This document shows positions 10,951-23,854 of a stretch of DNA of 64,000 nucleotides, one piece after another; within the stretch, counting starts at the first letter, position 1; the number at the start of each line of letters is the position of its first letter. Source of the DNA: Marsupella aquatica (lineage: Eukaryota; Marchantiophyta). The stretch covers positions 19,158,001-19,222,000 of the forward strand of contig OZ316891.1 of assembly GCA_973895155.1 (NCBI GenBank), given 5' to 3'. Made by a program: the position numbers and the translations under genes. Under the pieces are notes generated by a model that was not told the origin of the DNA, ran no database searches, and saw only the letters and a program-made list of their open reading frames with translations.

Positions 10951-11910
10951 GATTCGGGGTCAGCAGGTAGGTCTCAGGTTCAGGGCCCCTCTCTCTGGGT
11001 GTGTGGGTTGGGCCAAGAGCCCTACTTCATGCATGCCTTCCACCCTCCATTTGTTTCGCCTAGGGATGGCTCGCCAAGTGATCCAACCGAAGACTTTTTT
11101 GATTTTGTCTGAAGAGGAACAGGATTCAAGACTGAGAGGGGGTGTCACCCAAGATATTTGAAAAGTTAGTGGAGATCCTTGGGGACGATCTCTTGGGAGC
11201 CTATGCCTTGGGGGCAAGTGTGCTACCCAAGAAATTTGAAGGTGGAAATCCTTTGGGACCATCTTTGGGAATATACGACTTGGGAGAAAGTGCTCATAGA
11301 ATAAGCTTCCAACTGCCATCCAGGATTGGGATTGGGATTGGGATTTGGGGCAGTAGGCCTCACGATCAAGACTCATGACCCCTCTCTCACTGGATGTTTG
11401 GGGTTGGTGGGTTGGGCAAAGTGCCATACAATTTCCGGGGATTTGGGTCCAGGAGGTAGTTCTGAAGTTCAAGGCTCCTCTCTCACTGGGTGTTAGGGGG
11501 GGGGGGGGGGGGCGTAGGGTAGGGTTTAGGGGCAAGTGTCATACAAATCTCTGGCAGGAGACAAGCTTCTATGCCATGAGACCTATTTGAAAAGTAGTGA
11601 GCCTTTTCGTGCAGATATCTGAAAATTCTGACAAAAAGCATCCTCTCAGTAAAGTACATACTCTTTCCTGTCCCTACAATAAAAAGGTACCATGAAAAGA
11701 AATTCAAATTGAACCAATTTTTCAAAAGGTTTTCGTAACTATTTAGGACGAAATTGTCTTTTATAATTTGAAAAGTTTCATCACCTGTGTAATACCACTT
11801 CACGTTACGAATTGGGCTTTTAGAGGATTAGGATTAGGATCTGGAGGCAGGAGGTCTCGGGTTCAATGCCCCTCGTTTACTTGGTGTGGGGGGAGGGTTG
11901 GTTCAATTCC
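10951..11910 (+). repeat. Four copies of a short repeat with a B-box-like core
   Basis: Related segments lie at about 10951-11024, 11326-11423, 11437-11512 and 11826-11910. They share an order of elements: a gattggg-rich lead, caggaggtctc, a ggttca...gcccc core, cctctctcactgggtgtt and a G-rich tail that reads gggttggtgggttggg in two copies. The core of the fourth copy, GGGTTCAATGCCCC, resembles the RNA polymerase III B box (GGTTCGANNCC), so a tRNA-derived SINE family is a reasonable guess. No convincing A box is placed. The third copy ends in an uninterrupted run of 17 G at 11496-11512. Confidence 0.45.
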
Positions 11911-13110
11911 AAGGTAAGTGGGTCAAAAATTAAGCATGGAATAACTGTTATTTTCATTTGCTACAGGACAAGATAGTGAAGCAAGTTCCGGAATAAACAT
12001 GCTATACAATGTGCTATATCCAGATTCCTTGGGCTGGAAATTGCTGTTTGACCAAACTCAAGTCTAGAATTCCCTATCAACTTGCAAGTTTGATTGCACA
12101 TACCAAACTTCAGACAACCCATAGCTTGTTAGAAGTGGAATTGAATCAGCTTAGCCATCATTCGCTCTGATGATGTTTATCAATCTGATGTTGATTTGAT
12201 ATATGTAATTACATTTTCTTGATGCACTTGAGCTAGTTTTTTCTGAGGAATTTTAAAGACTTCTTTGGGCAGGGTAGGAATAGTAAATCCATGTTCCTGC
12301 ACATTAATCTGACTGGATCTCTCTAGGATGGTAGAGATGGGCCGCTTAACAAATACAAGGTATCTAGTCAAGCTAAGTGAAATATTCCTTGTGAACTCTT
12401 GTTCATCGTCAATCGGGACTGTCACTTGTCAATTACCTGGATTGTTCATTCTTATTCCTTACTGCTACCAAATTGAGATTGAAGTTTTTACAGATTGAAG
12501 CTGAGATTGTTAGTACTGTAAATATTGGCCATCTTGATTTGCATGATAAGTAGATAATTATTAAAGTTTTGAGCTCATCTAACAAAATATCTTGGGGTGC
12601 TAGCTTGCAATACCTAGAAAGAATTTTTTTTATGAAATGTTTTAGAAATATTCTGAGCATCCTGGTGTAAAACACTGGGTTTTACAGATATGACAACAGT
12701 CAAAATAATATTATTGCCTTGTGCTGTTTCCTAAATGAAAAATAATAAACTTTTTACATAAGTCCTCTGACTACAGTATGAGACACATAAGTCTTTGCAG
12801 CAAAAATTAGAAGCCAAATTTTGGATGGTAAAACAATGGTGGTCAAGGACGGCCTTCTTGGAGATGGCAAGAACAGTGGCTGTGGCTTTCACCACTAGGG
12901 CTGGTAAATGGAATGGAAAACCGTGAGATTTGTGAAATTTTACCGATACTTGGTTAATATGATTTCCCAGAAAATGTTTACCCTATGCAAACTTTGGCCC
13001 ATCCTTGGGGACAGCCTTCTACAACGTTCTTATAACCATCTTTGATTATTTTAGTATTTTTTTAAAGTATTTAAAAGGGATATCCCTTGCCAAGGGAACA
13101 GCCAATCACA
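11911..13110. other. AT-rich spacer
   Basis: Minus-strand open frames at 12180-12425 and 12433-12675 are composed of AT-rich codons and have no recognisable domain. I do not support a gene here. Confidence 0.3.
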
Positions 13111-13172
13111 ATATTTGAATCCAAGACCTATGAGTCACCACTCAAGTGAGCTACCACACAGCCATGCCTCTC
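13111..13172 (-). mobile_element. tRNA-like head of a SINE relic
   Basis: Read on the minus strand, the segment has a TGGTAGCTCA stretch resembling a tRNA A box. About 25 bases downstream, TTGGATTCAAAT resembles a B box, followed by an AT-rich tail. A true tRNA is unlikely because the acceptor stem and T-arm do not close. This is the usual appearance of a tRNA-derived SINE. The boundaries are approximate and no target-site duplication was identified. Confidence 0.35.
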
Positions 13173-16100
13173 TGGGCATCTTAGGAAATGTTTCACAACA
13201 CGACAACTACATAAGGAGGTCATTCTTGATATCATCGTAGACTCTATAATCTTGTTAGGTCTTACTGACTTTTGTGGTTGATATTTTGGATTAGACTCAG
13301 CAAACTTGAGAAGGGGACCCTTGTCTATTACTTTTAATGTTTATGTTTGCCACAGCCTTGTGTTATGGAGTACCCATCACATAATTCAAAAAATTATGCC
13401 TTTTCCTAGGCTACTCACATATGCTATTTTAAGGAAATAAAAAAAATTAATGGCATCTGCATGGCACCCTCTGTTTCCCTTTGTCGTTGGTATTTTGATT
13501 GTCCTCCTGGTCAGAGGCACACACATAGACCTTGACAGAGATGGGAGAAGGAAGGAACTATAACTTTTAGTCTAGAGCCCTCCCTAGCTAGCTGGGAAAG
13601 TATTACTAAAATTAAATCAGTCAATATTGTTTGCTTCATGTCTTATCTCAAATTACCAATGATAAATATGGATGGTCCCATTGTAGGCTTACATGATTGT
13701 GATACTCCTCTCACATGCATGTGTAAAACTTGTGACTCAGTCACTCCACCCATTATTTTACTAACTTGGCTGTGCTACACTCCTAATTGATTTTGCTCTG
13801 CCAGTCACCTCATCAGCCTTGAATGATGACTTCTTCACATTTTTTCAATCTTCTTGAGCTCTTGTTTGAAGCTATCAAGCTCAGATTTACAATTTGCACT
13901 TGAAATTTTTGGAATTCATCAATGTTACTATTGTTAAATATCACGGGACAGTCCAACTCAAAACTCACAAATTTATATAAACTAAACATGGTCAAAGAAT
14001 ACATTGCTTGGAATTGTTGAAGCAAACCTTATTTTAATAGATTCATAAGAATTATATCTCTTGCTGTTCTTGATCCTTCTTCCAACTCTATCACCTCTCA
14101 AGTTAAATTACATCATATTCAACCAACAAAAATTGTATACACTTGCTACTGTCTTCATAAGTGTCATAGGAGGGTTTGATATGTATCCAAACCTCAAAAA
14201 CTCACATAATTGTTTGATCACCAAAAAATGTTTCCACCTTGCATATTTTTATTATAATTTTCAAGGTTGGTCCAAAACGCAAGCACCAGGACCCACTCTT
14301 AGGTAATATGCGGCATACATGAGAAAGAATATGCTAGGTAATTTTTCTTTATTATGAGGTAATTTTTACAATTCAAATTATATTTAAGCAACCCACAATT
14401 CTCTAAGCTTATAACTTTCTCAGTAGAGTAGTGTGTTTGGATGAAATTGGCTGTTTGTATTTTCACAGAATGCGGGACCTACTAGGTGTCATTGGGTAAG
14501 TGGACCATGTGTCAACATCCAATTGTCGGTACAGTGTCCATGCCTTGCATTAATATTTTGATACATTCCTATCATGCATTGCAATTAGTGCTTGGCTAGT
14601 TTTAAGGGTGTTGGTTTAATTGGGAGGTTTGGGATGGATTTTGCATCGGTTCTGGTCTTCTCCTCTGTCCTCTGCTTGCCAAGAGTTGCTCACACTATGC
14701 TGCCAAATAGACATAGTCCTACCTGTTCCAAAGAGGTGTCATACAAAATAAAATGCAGCAATTTAGGTCCCTGCCTCTATTTTCCCCTACCTTGGTTGGA
14801 GTGTTGTATCTAAGAATGAAATGAGTGAAGGATAATATTATAATCCCTCAGTCGTTTTTTTGGTAATAAACTCAAGTGGGATCAAAAGTGACTAAAATTT
14901 TGTTTTTCTAATTAAGTAACAAGGGAGATTCCTCAGGGGTTTCAGTACGTGGAGCTCCCCACATCACTTGCAACAATTTGAAGGCTTAATACCCTAAAAC
15001 TTAAGAAAAAGTGGAAAAGTACTAAATAACCGTGTCTTTTCGCCAGAAATTAGACTTAAAAGACCCTAATGTATTTTCACAATAAATTTTAGTTTTTTCC
15101 TTTGGAATCAATCAAATATCCCTATAATTCGTTGCACATCATGATGTATTGTTTTCATGAAAATGAGACCCCTAAAGGAAATTTGTATAACAATAAAAAA
15201 TAAGAAGATGGGGTACTAGAAGGAGTCAGTTTGGAAGGGGGGAACAGATAGTTCACCGGGAGTAGGGGCCCAGGGATTGACAAATGGAACATTCAGTGGC
15301 AGATGCAGCCATAGTACTCCATGCAAAATCTTGAGATTGCACCTAAATTTTCAAGAACTAGACTATGATAACATTGTGAAGGCCCAAACAAGAAGTGTGA
15401 CCTCCAGTGTGACAGGCAAACAAGAAGTTTATTTGAATTTTACAGAAAGACTCAAAAGTCACCTTAAAGGTTTTTCAAAAAATGCAAATCCACCACAAAT
15501 CTAAAATCTGCCCAACATTAAGTTCAAATTTAATGGGATACTTCCAAACCAAAAATGCTAAAATCAATCCTTAAAAGCTACGATTACAAAACACTTAGCC
15601 AATCTAGAAGTGAGTACTATCTCCAAAGCCTACATAACAACATTTGACCCATAATGTCCCTTGGAGCCAGATTAAGTCAAACTTGAACATGCAAAAATCA
15701 GCAATGCATCACTCTCTCGTAAAACAAAATTTCCAGAAAATGAGTACAATATATCCCATTTTGGATTGAAAGCACAAATGAATGTGAAAAGGCAAAAGAG
15801 CTCCCGAACTGGTTTTGAACACCACTAGATTAAAAAAGGTAATCCATAGTAAAAAGAACTGCTTAGTAAAAATGGATCCAAGTAGCTTTTCCTCTATGCA
15901 AAGCTATCTCATTGCCTAAGAACCTTTCTAGACAATCTTTGAGAATATTTAAAAATCTTTGAGAAATATTCTAATTTATTGCAACATGTCATAGTTATGC
16001 TAATGAACTTCAACCTTTTGAAATTCACTTATGAAAAGGATGAAAGCTGGTCACTTGCCTCAGCCTGTTGAAATTCAATTCCCAATTTAAAGGAGAAAGC

Positions 16101-19100
16101 AGGTGCCTTGGTCACAAAATAAACCAGCTTCCCCTAGATCACAATGTTTGACAATATGAATAGACAGTTAAAATCCGAATGGACCAAATTGAAACAATTT
16201 ATTGACTCAAGTAACATTTACCTTTGTAGGAATGGTCACACTTTTGGGGGTAGAATGCTCTTGGTCGATAAAAGTTCTTAGATCGGTTCTCACACACAAG
16301 CTCTAATCTCACCCAAAACCTTTTGATGGGATAGCATCCCTAAGCTCACATCAGATCGCTAAGAACATTTGTTTTGACATGATCCCTTTCAAACTTTCAA
16401 TGTGATATATAATATCGAACAGGGGACTCACTGGGAACGTTCTTGTGGAACTCTTGTGGAACTTACAAATCTTCAGTAAGAAACATATGACAAGAAAATG
16501 ACGATCACCAACAATTTGGTCAAAGTGACTTGCTCCAAGAAGTAGCAAAATTATGGGATTACATGTATATGTAGAGAGTGCAGACTGACTGACTGAGTCA
16601 TTGCTCTCTCGCGAACCCACTGAAAGGAACCTAGCCAAAACCTGATCCCTGGCTGGTCTTTAGGAGTGTGCTGCTCTGCCTGTGGTTTCTAAATTACTTG
16701 TTTAGATGCCTCCTTTTGAGGCCCAGCTTCTTTCCTGGTACCGGCCTACCTGGTTCGTTTGCACGCCGACCTTTGGTCCCTTGGATGGTGTCCCTTTTTG
16801 GGCCCCCGTTTTGTATGCTGGGTATCTGAATGGAATTCAATTTGTTTTTTTGAGGCAAACAAAATTTAAATGTGGAGACTCTGCCATATGGCGCAGAATG
16901 CTTCGATTACCTCGACTGTAGTGCTGGTGCTTCTAGAAGATAGTATATGTATGGGAGAGTAAGGGTGATCCAAAGTCTGATTCCCGTTGAAGATCAATTC
17001 AGCAATAACCCTATCAGCCAGGCCCCAGCACCGACTCCCAAACTGATGTGTAAAACTTCTCCATTCTCCGTTCCGTGATAACTATTAATTGACTGAACCA
17101 TGTGAATAATATTTGTGGGATTCTAAAACTCGCTACTGCATTCCAGGGTAGGGTAGTCAAGAATACTATTACCATATTTCCCGAACATACAACGAAATAT
17201 AGAGGAGACATTCTAGGCAATTGTACGGAATAGACCATTTCCAGGGACTGGGATTTTGGTACATCAGTGTGCCTACAGTTAGTGTAGCCCGATTTAAACA
17301 CGAGCAAGATGCCTCTCATTTGCCAATAAGTGCTGGAGGTGCTTTGCTTCAGTCAGCGCTTCGGTTGAAGGTCACTACAGATTTGGAAGAGTGCTGTACG
17401 TTAGCTCCGCTAGTGGTGGTGTTGCATGATAAGATTCTTGCTGTTGCTGGAGTTCGTCATCTTCTAGCTCTCAAGTGGTTAAAGTTGCAGAAACCTGAGG
17501 TCGCTTATGATCTATGGCTTCACTGCAAGTTATACCAGACATCGTTGTGGGACTATCCCTGACGCACAAATTGAGACACCTTAGAACACTTTGTCACATC
17601 CATGCATTACGATATTAATTTTGAATTGCAGATAAATTCTACCCGACCATTTCATAGATTGTTACCACTTTTCTTAACGAGGACCTCTTTTCACTATCTT
17701 GCATTTCATCAATTGCCAGAATGCCCCTGTAGAATTATCAAAGGTCTTATATCCGAAGTCTTAATGAGGCATAGTGATGATTTACCTTATCTACTCATGC
17801 ATATGTCATCTGGGATTCCAAAACTTCCATTTTGAGGTGAAACATATTGGGAGTAAATGAAGCAGAAATCAAATCTATTATTGCCAACCATCAACAATTC
17901 GAACTCCACGATTAGGAAGTTGCTGTATAGAATCTAGAACTGACATTTCAAGTGATCCAGAGAATTTACTGACCCTCTCCATCTTATCAAGGCTACAAGC
18001 TCAACCGTACAGATATGCGGGAATGGTTTGACCGGTGCTGGTTGTTTGTTTCATGCCCCTACTGGTAGGGCAAGTTTGTGTGCTAGACGCCTTCCAAATT
18101 GGGATGACTAAAGCGACCCGAACATATCTAGACCGGGTATCAATACCTCGTTTGGAACACATATTGCCTTGTATCGGATCAAATCCATTGCTTGCCAGTC
18201 TTTAGGACAATTGCTTGCCCAAGTCTCTTCTCGAATTGACAATTGACAGTATACTTTCTGAGGCTCTCATGCACCTTTAGATTGACCCTTTCCGTTACAA
18301 CCCAGGAACGTGAAAGACTAATATGTGATACTCAGCCCATGTAGACCATTCCAAGCAGTCACACCTGTGTCTCAGAATCGTTGCTTTACTTCTTCCACCT
18401 TCCGTTTATTTCCTATTGATCATACGCCAGACAAATGAATCCTTCAGGAACCAAATGGCAGCTTTGTGATGCCACTTACCAGGAAACTGGCACCCACTCT
18501 TAAAAAAATCTGATTATGACACTCACTCGTAGGTAGAGGGCCACTCCTCTTCAAGCCGGAAAGAAGAACCTATCCCACCTTCGTCTAAAGTAAAAGATTA
18601 AAGATTCATAACATCAGCATAGAAAACGCCTGACACTCACTAAACTTTAGATGAATGTCCGACGAAAGGCAATCTGGCAAGCATTCCATGAGAAGCCTCA
18701 GCGATGTAATGAGCTAAACATGGTTTAATTCTCAGGTAAACCGACAATTCTTGTGTATAAAAATGAATTCAGTATACGTCACTACAAATCTTCTGTTCTA
18801 AATGCTTCCCTCTCAATAAGTAATCCCTCTGCCTCATTCATTACAACCAAAAAACACGCAGAACTTATGTTTTTCGAGTTAGTGGCAAGATCCTCTTCCA
18901 GACTGTGTTTGGCCCCAACAATTGATGAATGGGGTACTATCAAAAGTTGGACCAACGTGGGCAATCTTGCGGATGTACAACAAATACAAATATTTCTGAG
19001 TCCACTAACCAGCTCTTAGCCATACAAATGTCTGTCCAGCAAACGCAATTGAGTTTTCTAACAGGGACCTGCAACTGTAACTAGTTCAGACAATCCTTCT

Positions 19101-19468
19101 TCATGTACAAAGTAACTTTATCCTACATTTAATAAAGATTTACTTTCAAAATTTGGCCCAATCAGGGCAATCTTGTAGATATAAAAGGGGTGAACGTGTC
19201 TCTGAGTCCGCTGACTAGAGCCCATCACCACAAATTTAAAAGGATCCACTTCTCTAAAAGACACCTGCAACTGTGACTTACTCAGCGAAATAATACTCGC
19301 TGTCCAAAGGTTTCGTTCTGTTTCAAAATGATATTGACATAACATTCTGGAAGCAGAGCAAAGTCGACTCTCCACATTCTCCGGACAATACAAACTTCCA
19401 GAGAATACTTCTCCTACTAAGAATGTGCCAATTCCTTCTGCAGTAACGTGGACCTCTATTTAACAATA
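13173..19468. other. Long AT-rich spacer downstream of ERdj2
   Basis: More than 6 kb with many stops in all frames. The longest frame, 17221-17562 on the plus strand (113 codons), has a plausible composition but no recognised motif and no splice partners that I could find. I see nothing else that can be supported. Confidence 0.35.
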
Positions 19469-21526
19469 TCAATGGCTTTGCTCTATTTCATCATCAGATT
19501 TTTCTAACAAGGTTGCTGTAGCTCCCTTGATCCACTTCTCACTATTGCCCTCCTCTTCACCATCCTCATCACTATATTCACTATCATAATCCTCCTCCTC
19601 TTCATCGCCATCTTCCATATCTTCCTCATTGTAATTCGCAATTTCGTCATCCTCAGCGACAACCTTGGGGCTTGGTTCTGCCCGACTCCGCTTTCCCACT
19701 TTCAACTTAATGTTGACCTTCTTGTCTAAGCCAATCCACGTATCACACAAGCAGAATGCTGTAAGATTATAAGTACCCTCTTGGGGTGCTTGAAACTTTT
19801 TTATTGCCAGTCTTGATCCACCCTTGACTCTCTCTACTGCTTGTTTAACCGAAGAATTCACTTCAGAATCATCAGCCCCTGTTCCTTCCAGGGCCTCCCC
19901 AATTAGTTTAGAGGCAGTTGCCACAGCTGCAGACTCATCCATGAATGATAGTCTCTGTGACACCCACACACTGTTGAGTTGTTGGTCGGCAAGCAAGAAC
20001 CAGTAAGCCTCGTCTTTCAGATTCGGAAAGTAGGGGGCATGGGGATGTGAAGCAATTTGCCCATTCTCTCGGCTAAGAGTCACCCAGGCTCGCATAGTGA
20101 CAATATCACCTTCCTGAATACCGTCTTCACCTTCTGTCTCACATACAACATCCAACGAAATTGACGGCATTATCTCCAACACGGCCTGCACATCGTCAGC
20201 GGCTGCCTTCGAAAGACCCCCGACGGCAGTCAACAGTTCTTCCCTATCCTCTTTGCGAAGGTCCCTTAGATCTTGCAAACTCCTCACTTTCTTCCTCACA
20301 AGCCTCTTGATAACCACATCCTTGAAATGGGGTAATTGCAAAAATGGTGCAACTCCATCCACTGAACCCCCACCTGCTATGGCTCGTTCGGATAATTTCC
20401 TTGCACTTAGAGGCACTGCCTGAATAATGCTCTGCGAAAGTTCCATCACGCCAAGGGCGGGTCGGAGCCAGCCATGCCCTTCAGAATTTCGGGGAATCAC
20501 AGCCATCTTCATGAGTTCCTCGAGAAGCCGGGGAGTCAACTTCATAACAAGGGCAAAATCAGCCTTGAGACTGGGAGGAATGGAATCCACTTCTCTCATC
20601 AACTGCGTAAGTAACAGCAGCTCGGTCTTGATAAGGGCAGGATGCTTCTTCCAGAACTTGGCTTGCTCTTGCTTCAAGCTTTTTGGATCCAGATTCAGTT
20701 CACTTCTGACGACCATAAATAGACGTTGTAAGTCATCACTTCTCCGAACAGGTATCTCCACAAATTCCGCTGCCTTGATGAATACATCCACTACCTTACT
20801 CGGAGCCAGCGAAGGTTTCATGAAGTAGAAGTAGCTGGACAGTGTCTGATGCATGACATAGTTTCCAGTGTACTTGGACGACCGAGACAGGTAGCAGACG
20901 GCGACTATCAGAGGAACGAGAATCCCAACCCCAACTAAAGCAATTAGGAGAAGCCCACCTGAAGCTCCATGGATGTCAAGTAGGAACTTAGGTAGAGCAA
21001 TTCCCATTTGCATTCCCTGTCTGCCATCTGGATGGCCGTATTTTGCAAAATTCTCTCGAGAAACTGGATCTGTGAGAGCTTGATATGCTTTTGATATGAA
21101 ATCCACGAAATACTTATTCGCTTCCGGATCCGGGTTTTTATCAGGATGGTACATGACGGACACTTTCCTGTATGCCTTCTTGATGTCTCCATCCGTTGCA
21201 GAGGCTTCCAGACCCAGGATCAGAAAGGGATCGAATGGCTGACTTTCTTGCGTACTTAGTTTGATCCAATAAAACAATCCGAAGATGATCAACCACGAGC
21301 TCACTAGCGCTACATTACCTAATGTCAAAAAGTTCCACACCTTCTTCCAGAATGATGTCTGATACTTTGATGATTGCAGACAATCGGAGCAGCGGCAGTG
21401 CAGATTCTTCCTCTTCCGCGCAACGGCACCCGAAATCCGGTAAACTGTCCACGGCGTCGTCACCAATCCAAGCACCGAAATTACGAAGATCGGAAAAAGC
21501 GAGCTCATCTCCTCGTTGGCCGCCAT
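19469..21526 (-). CDS. ERdj2: ER translocon co-chaperone Sec63 / ERdj2, single exon
   Basis: An uninterrupted 685-residue frame starts at the ATG at 21526. The open frame extends four codons upstream only through GTG, so the ATG is preferred. Order of features: a membrane segment at about 9-31, a second at about 69-88, a J domain at about 98-163 with its HPD triad at 127-129 (MYHPDKNPD), a third membrane segment at about 180-203, then a long Sec63/Brl region. The protein ends in a strongly acidic tail. This is the plant ERdj2/Sec63 layout and length. The family sits in the ER membrane and uses its lumenal J domain to recruit BiP to the Sec61/Sec62 channel for protein import. The coding region has no intron. 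Promoter elements were not identified in the 400 bp upstream. Family assignment is firm; direct paralogy to Arabidopsis ERdj2A or ERdj2B is not resolved. Confidence 0.96.
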   Translation of the reverse strand: MAANEEMSSLFPIFVISVLGLVTTPWTVYRISGAVARKRKNLHCRCSDCLQSSKYQTSFWKKVWNFLTLGNVALVSSWLIIFGLFYWIKLSTQESQPFDPFLILGLEASATDGDIKKAYRKVSVMYHPDKNPDPEANKYFVDFISKAYQALTDPVSRENFAKYGHPDGRQGMQMGIALPKFLLDIHGASGGLLLIALVGVGILVPLIVAVCYLSRSSKYTGNYVMHQTLSSYFYFMKPSLAPSKVVDVFIKAAEFVEIPVRRSDDLQRLFMVVRSELNLDPKSLKQEQAKFWKKHPALIKTELLLLTQLMREVDSIPPSLKADFALVMKLTPRLLEELMKMAVIPRNSEGHGWLRPALGVMELSQSIIQAVPLSARKLSERAIAGGGSVDGVAPFLQLPHFKDVVIKRLVRKKVRSLQDLRDLRKEDREELLTAVGGLSKAAADDVQAVLEIMPSISLDVVCETEGEDGIQEGDIVTMRAWVTLSRENGQIASHPHAPYFPNLKDEAYWFLLADQQLNSVWVSQRLSFMDESAAVATASKLIGEALEGTGADDSEVNSSVKQAVERVKGGSRLAIKKFQAPQEGTYNLTAFCLCDTWIGLDKKVNIKLKVGKRSRAEPSPKVVAEDDEIANYNEEDMEDGDEEEEDYDSEYSDEDGEEEGNSEKWIKGATATLLEKSDDEIEQSH

Positions 21527-22019
21527 CTTTGCAGCCACAGACCTCTTATCCCACCTATCCCCTACGCAAATCAGACCCTAAAGTCCAATCAAATTCAATC
21601 CAATCCAGTCTGCAAGATCGGAATCCCCCCGCTTCTGTGAAATTCCGAGTGTCGATGATGAGAACATCGACGAGCGATTTAGGTCTGACTTCTCTCCCTT
21701 AAATGCAGATTGCACGATCTCCTCTCCTCTCCTCTCATGACGAAGAGCCGGCCGACGACAGCACAGACCTGCTTTGCTTCTCGTCTTTATCCACCACTAC
21801 TGACTAGCCAAACCCACAACCTCTTTGTCGTAATTCTCAATCGTCCGAGCACGTTTCCTGTGTCACAAGCAACAACAAACCGAGGACGGAGGCCGAGCAA
21901 CTCTTTCTGATGACTTGCCCACCTCAATGCCCACCTCAATGCTCGCTGCTCCAGTCCTCGTGTCGCAGTGCTCCTCCTGTGTCACATGTCACGAGGGACT
22001 CGAGAATTAGGGCTATGCA
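21527..22019 (-). promoter_or_regulatory. 5' UTR and promoter region of ERdj2
   Basis: About 490 bp between the ERdj2 start and the tandem repeat array. It is richer in GC than the surrounding spacer and pyrimidine-rich on the plus strand. I can place no TATA box with confidence. Confidence 0.35.
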
Positions 22020-22985
22020 AAGCGCAACATCGGATCAAAAACTACAACTCCCATAGACCAGAACCTTTCATAAGATGCTCGGATGAGCAAGTTTTGTGTG
22101 ATGGACCCCCAAAATAAATGAAACTTGTTACTTGATCCACCCCCTGAGGTCTATCAACGATCTAGATTAGAGATCGAAAGGTCCATCAACTGTCCAGATT
22201 GGGGAAAAGTATGGAGGTTGATTAAATAAACTTTTTCCAGATGGGGGTCTACTAAGCATATCTCTCCTATGCAAAGTGCAACAAGTGATCAAAAAGTTCA
22301 ACTCCCATAGAGCAGAACCTTTGATAAGATGCTCGGATGGGAGAGTTTTTGGCGAGGGGACTTCAAGAATTAGGGCTATGGAAAGCTCAACATCGGATCA
22401 AATCTACAACTCCCATAGACCAGAACCTTCAATTGGTAAGATGCTCGGATGGGAGAGTTTTTGGCACCTGTCACGAGGGGACTGAAGAATTAGGGCTATG
22501 GAAAGCGCAACATCTGATGAAGACTACAACTCCCATAGACCAGAACCTTCAATTGGTAAGATGCTCGGATGGGAGAGTTTTTGGCACCTGTCACGAGGGG
22601 ACTGAAGAATTAGGGCTATGGAAAGCGCAACATCTGACGAAGACTACAACTCCCATAGACCAGATCCTTTGGTAAGATGCTTGGATGGGAGACTTTTTGC
22701 GTTCAACAGGGAAAGGAAATTAGGGCTATGGAAAAGTGCAACATCTAATGAAAAACAACAACTCCCATAGACCAGGACCATTGATAAGGTGCTCAGGTGG
22801 GAGAGTCTTTGTCATGTGCCACAAGGGAAAATGAAATTAGGGCTATGGTAAGCTTGAACTCTAATAAAACACTAGAAATCCCATAGCCCAGAACCTTTGA
22901 GAGAATGCTGGGATGGGAGAGTTTTTTACAAGTGTCGCAAGGGGAAACCAAATTAGGGCTATGGTAAGCTTGAACATGATTGTGT
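22020..22985. repeat. Tandem array of repeats of about 120 bp
   Basis: The phrase actcccatagaccagaacct recurs at about 22046, 22299, 22408, 22528, 22648, 22760 and, diverged, 22877. Each is followed by agatgctcggatgggagag and, in most copies, gaattagggctatggaaagc. The two central copies (22381-22500 and 22501-22620) are almost identical at a 120-bp spacing, while the outer copies are diverged and shorter. This is typical of an array homogenised in its middle. The open frames through it (for example 22337-22675) are only repeat translations. Confidence 0.85.
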
Positions 22986-23854
22986 TAAATTCACACCTAT
23001 TCATAACCTCCATCCAACTAAAACACAAGATTTACACCTGATCATAGCCTCCATCCAACCAAAACACAAACTAGACCTGCAGAGCAAGTGGTCTTGGTTT
23101 GTGTTATGGCAATAAGGTAAAATTTACACCTAATTTTAACATCCAACCAAAATATAAACCAAGACCCCCAACCAACTGTGGCCAATCAATATGTATCTTG
23201 GTTTGTGTTATGGAACTAAGCTAGGTATAAGTCTCACCTCATCCATCTCTTCCGCTTCATAAATTTGGTATGCAAGAAAGGTACTAGTGTGTAACCATTT
23301 TTAGAGGTCCCCTCTATTTTTATAATCTCCTACCCCAAAAATCTTGATTGTTGACTTTTCCATACCATATTAAAGTACTATAAGGACAGTCTGCACTAGG
23401 GTTCTAGTCTTGAATGCTTAGAAAAGCTTCTTGGCTCGGGTCCACTTTATTTCACTTTCTGGTCAGAGTATTACCTAGTAGTACCCAGAAAGTCATTAGG
23501 ATGTGTCAAAACAATGTCAGACAAGGAAATAAACTATTATGTTTTAGGACATAACTTCTTAAGGGGCTACCTACATAGAAGCCCTGCAAAATCCTTATGT
23601 TTCAAACGTTTCTTATGTCCCAGAAGTTTAAGTTTTAGGCCATAAGATTTATCTTATAGCCTAATTTTGACACACCCTGAACTTTGACACGCCCAATTAT
23701 CCTGTGGATACCTCTCGAGCTTGTTGCTTGCGAAATGGGGCGAATTGTCACGCAGTTGAGGGTACCTGCATTTTGTATCCACCAGGAAATTTTGAATGAG
23801 GTGAATGTGGGCTCAATCTATCTCTGCTGTGCTCGAAATTTTCGCTCACCCAAA
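22986..23854. other. Spacer with short imperfect repeats
   Basis: The phrase cacctaatcataacctccatccaacc and the word ttggtttgtgttatgg recur between about 22985 and 23220. There is no supported gene. A TTTATT at about 23446 could serve as a minus-strand AATAAA signal for the methyltransferase gene, but it lies 400 bp past the stop. Confidence 0.35.

Noticed and set aside
17221-17562. 113-codon plus-strand frame with plausible composition
   Set aside because: No domain, no splice partners, no conserved motif. An unaided reading cannot separate it from chance.
20427-20828. 133-codon plus-strand frame inside ERdj2
   Set aside because: A shadow of the ERdj2 coding region on the opposite strand.
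22337-22675. 112-codon frame
   Set aside because: It is a translation of the 120-bp tandem repeat; the peptide repeats with the DNA.
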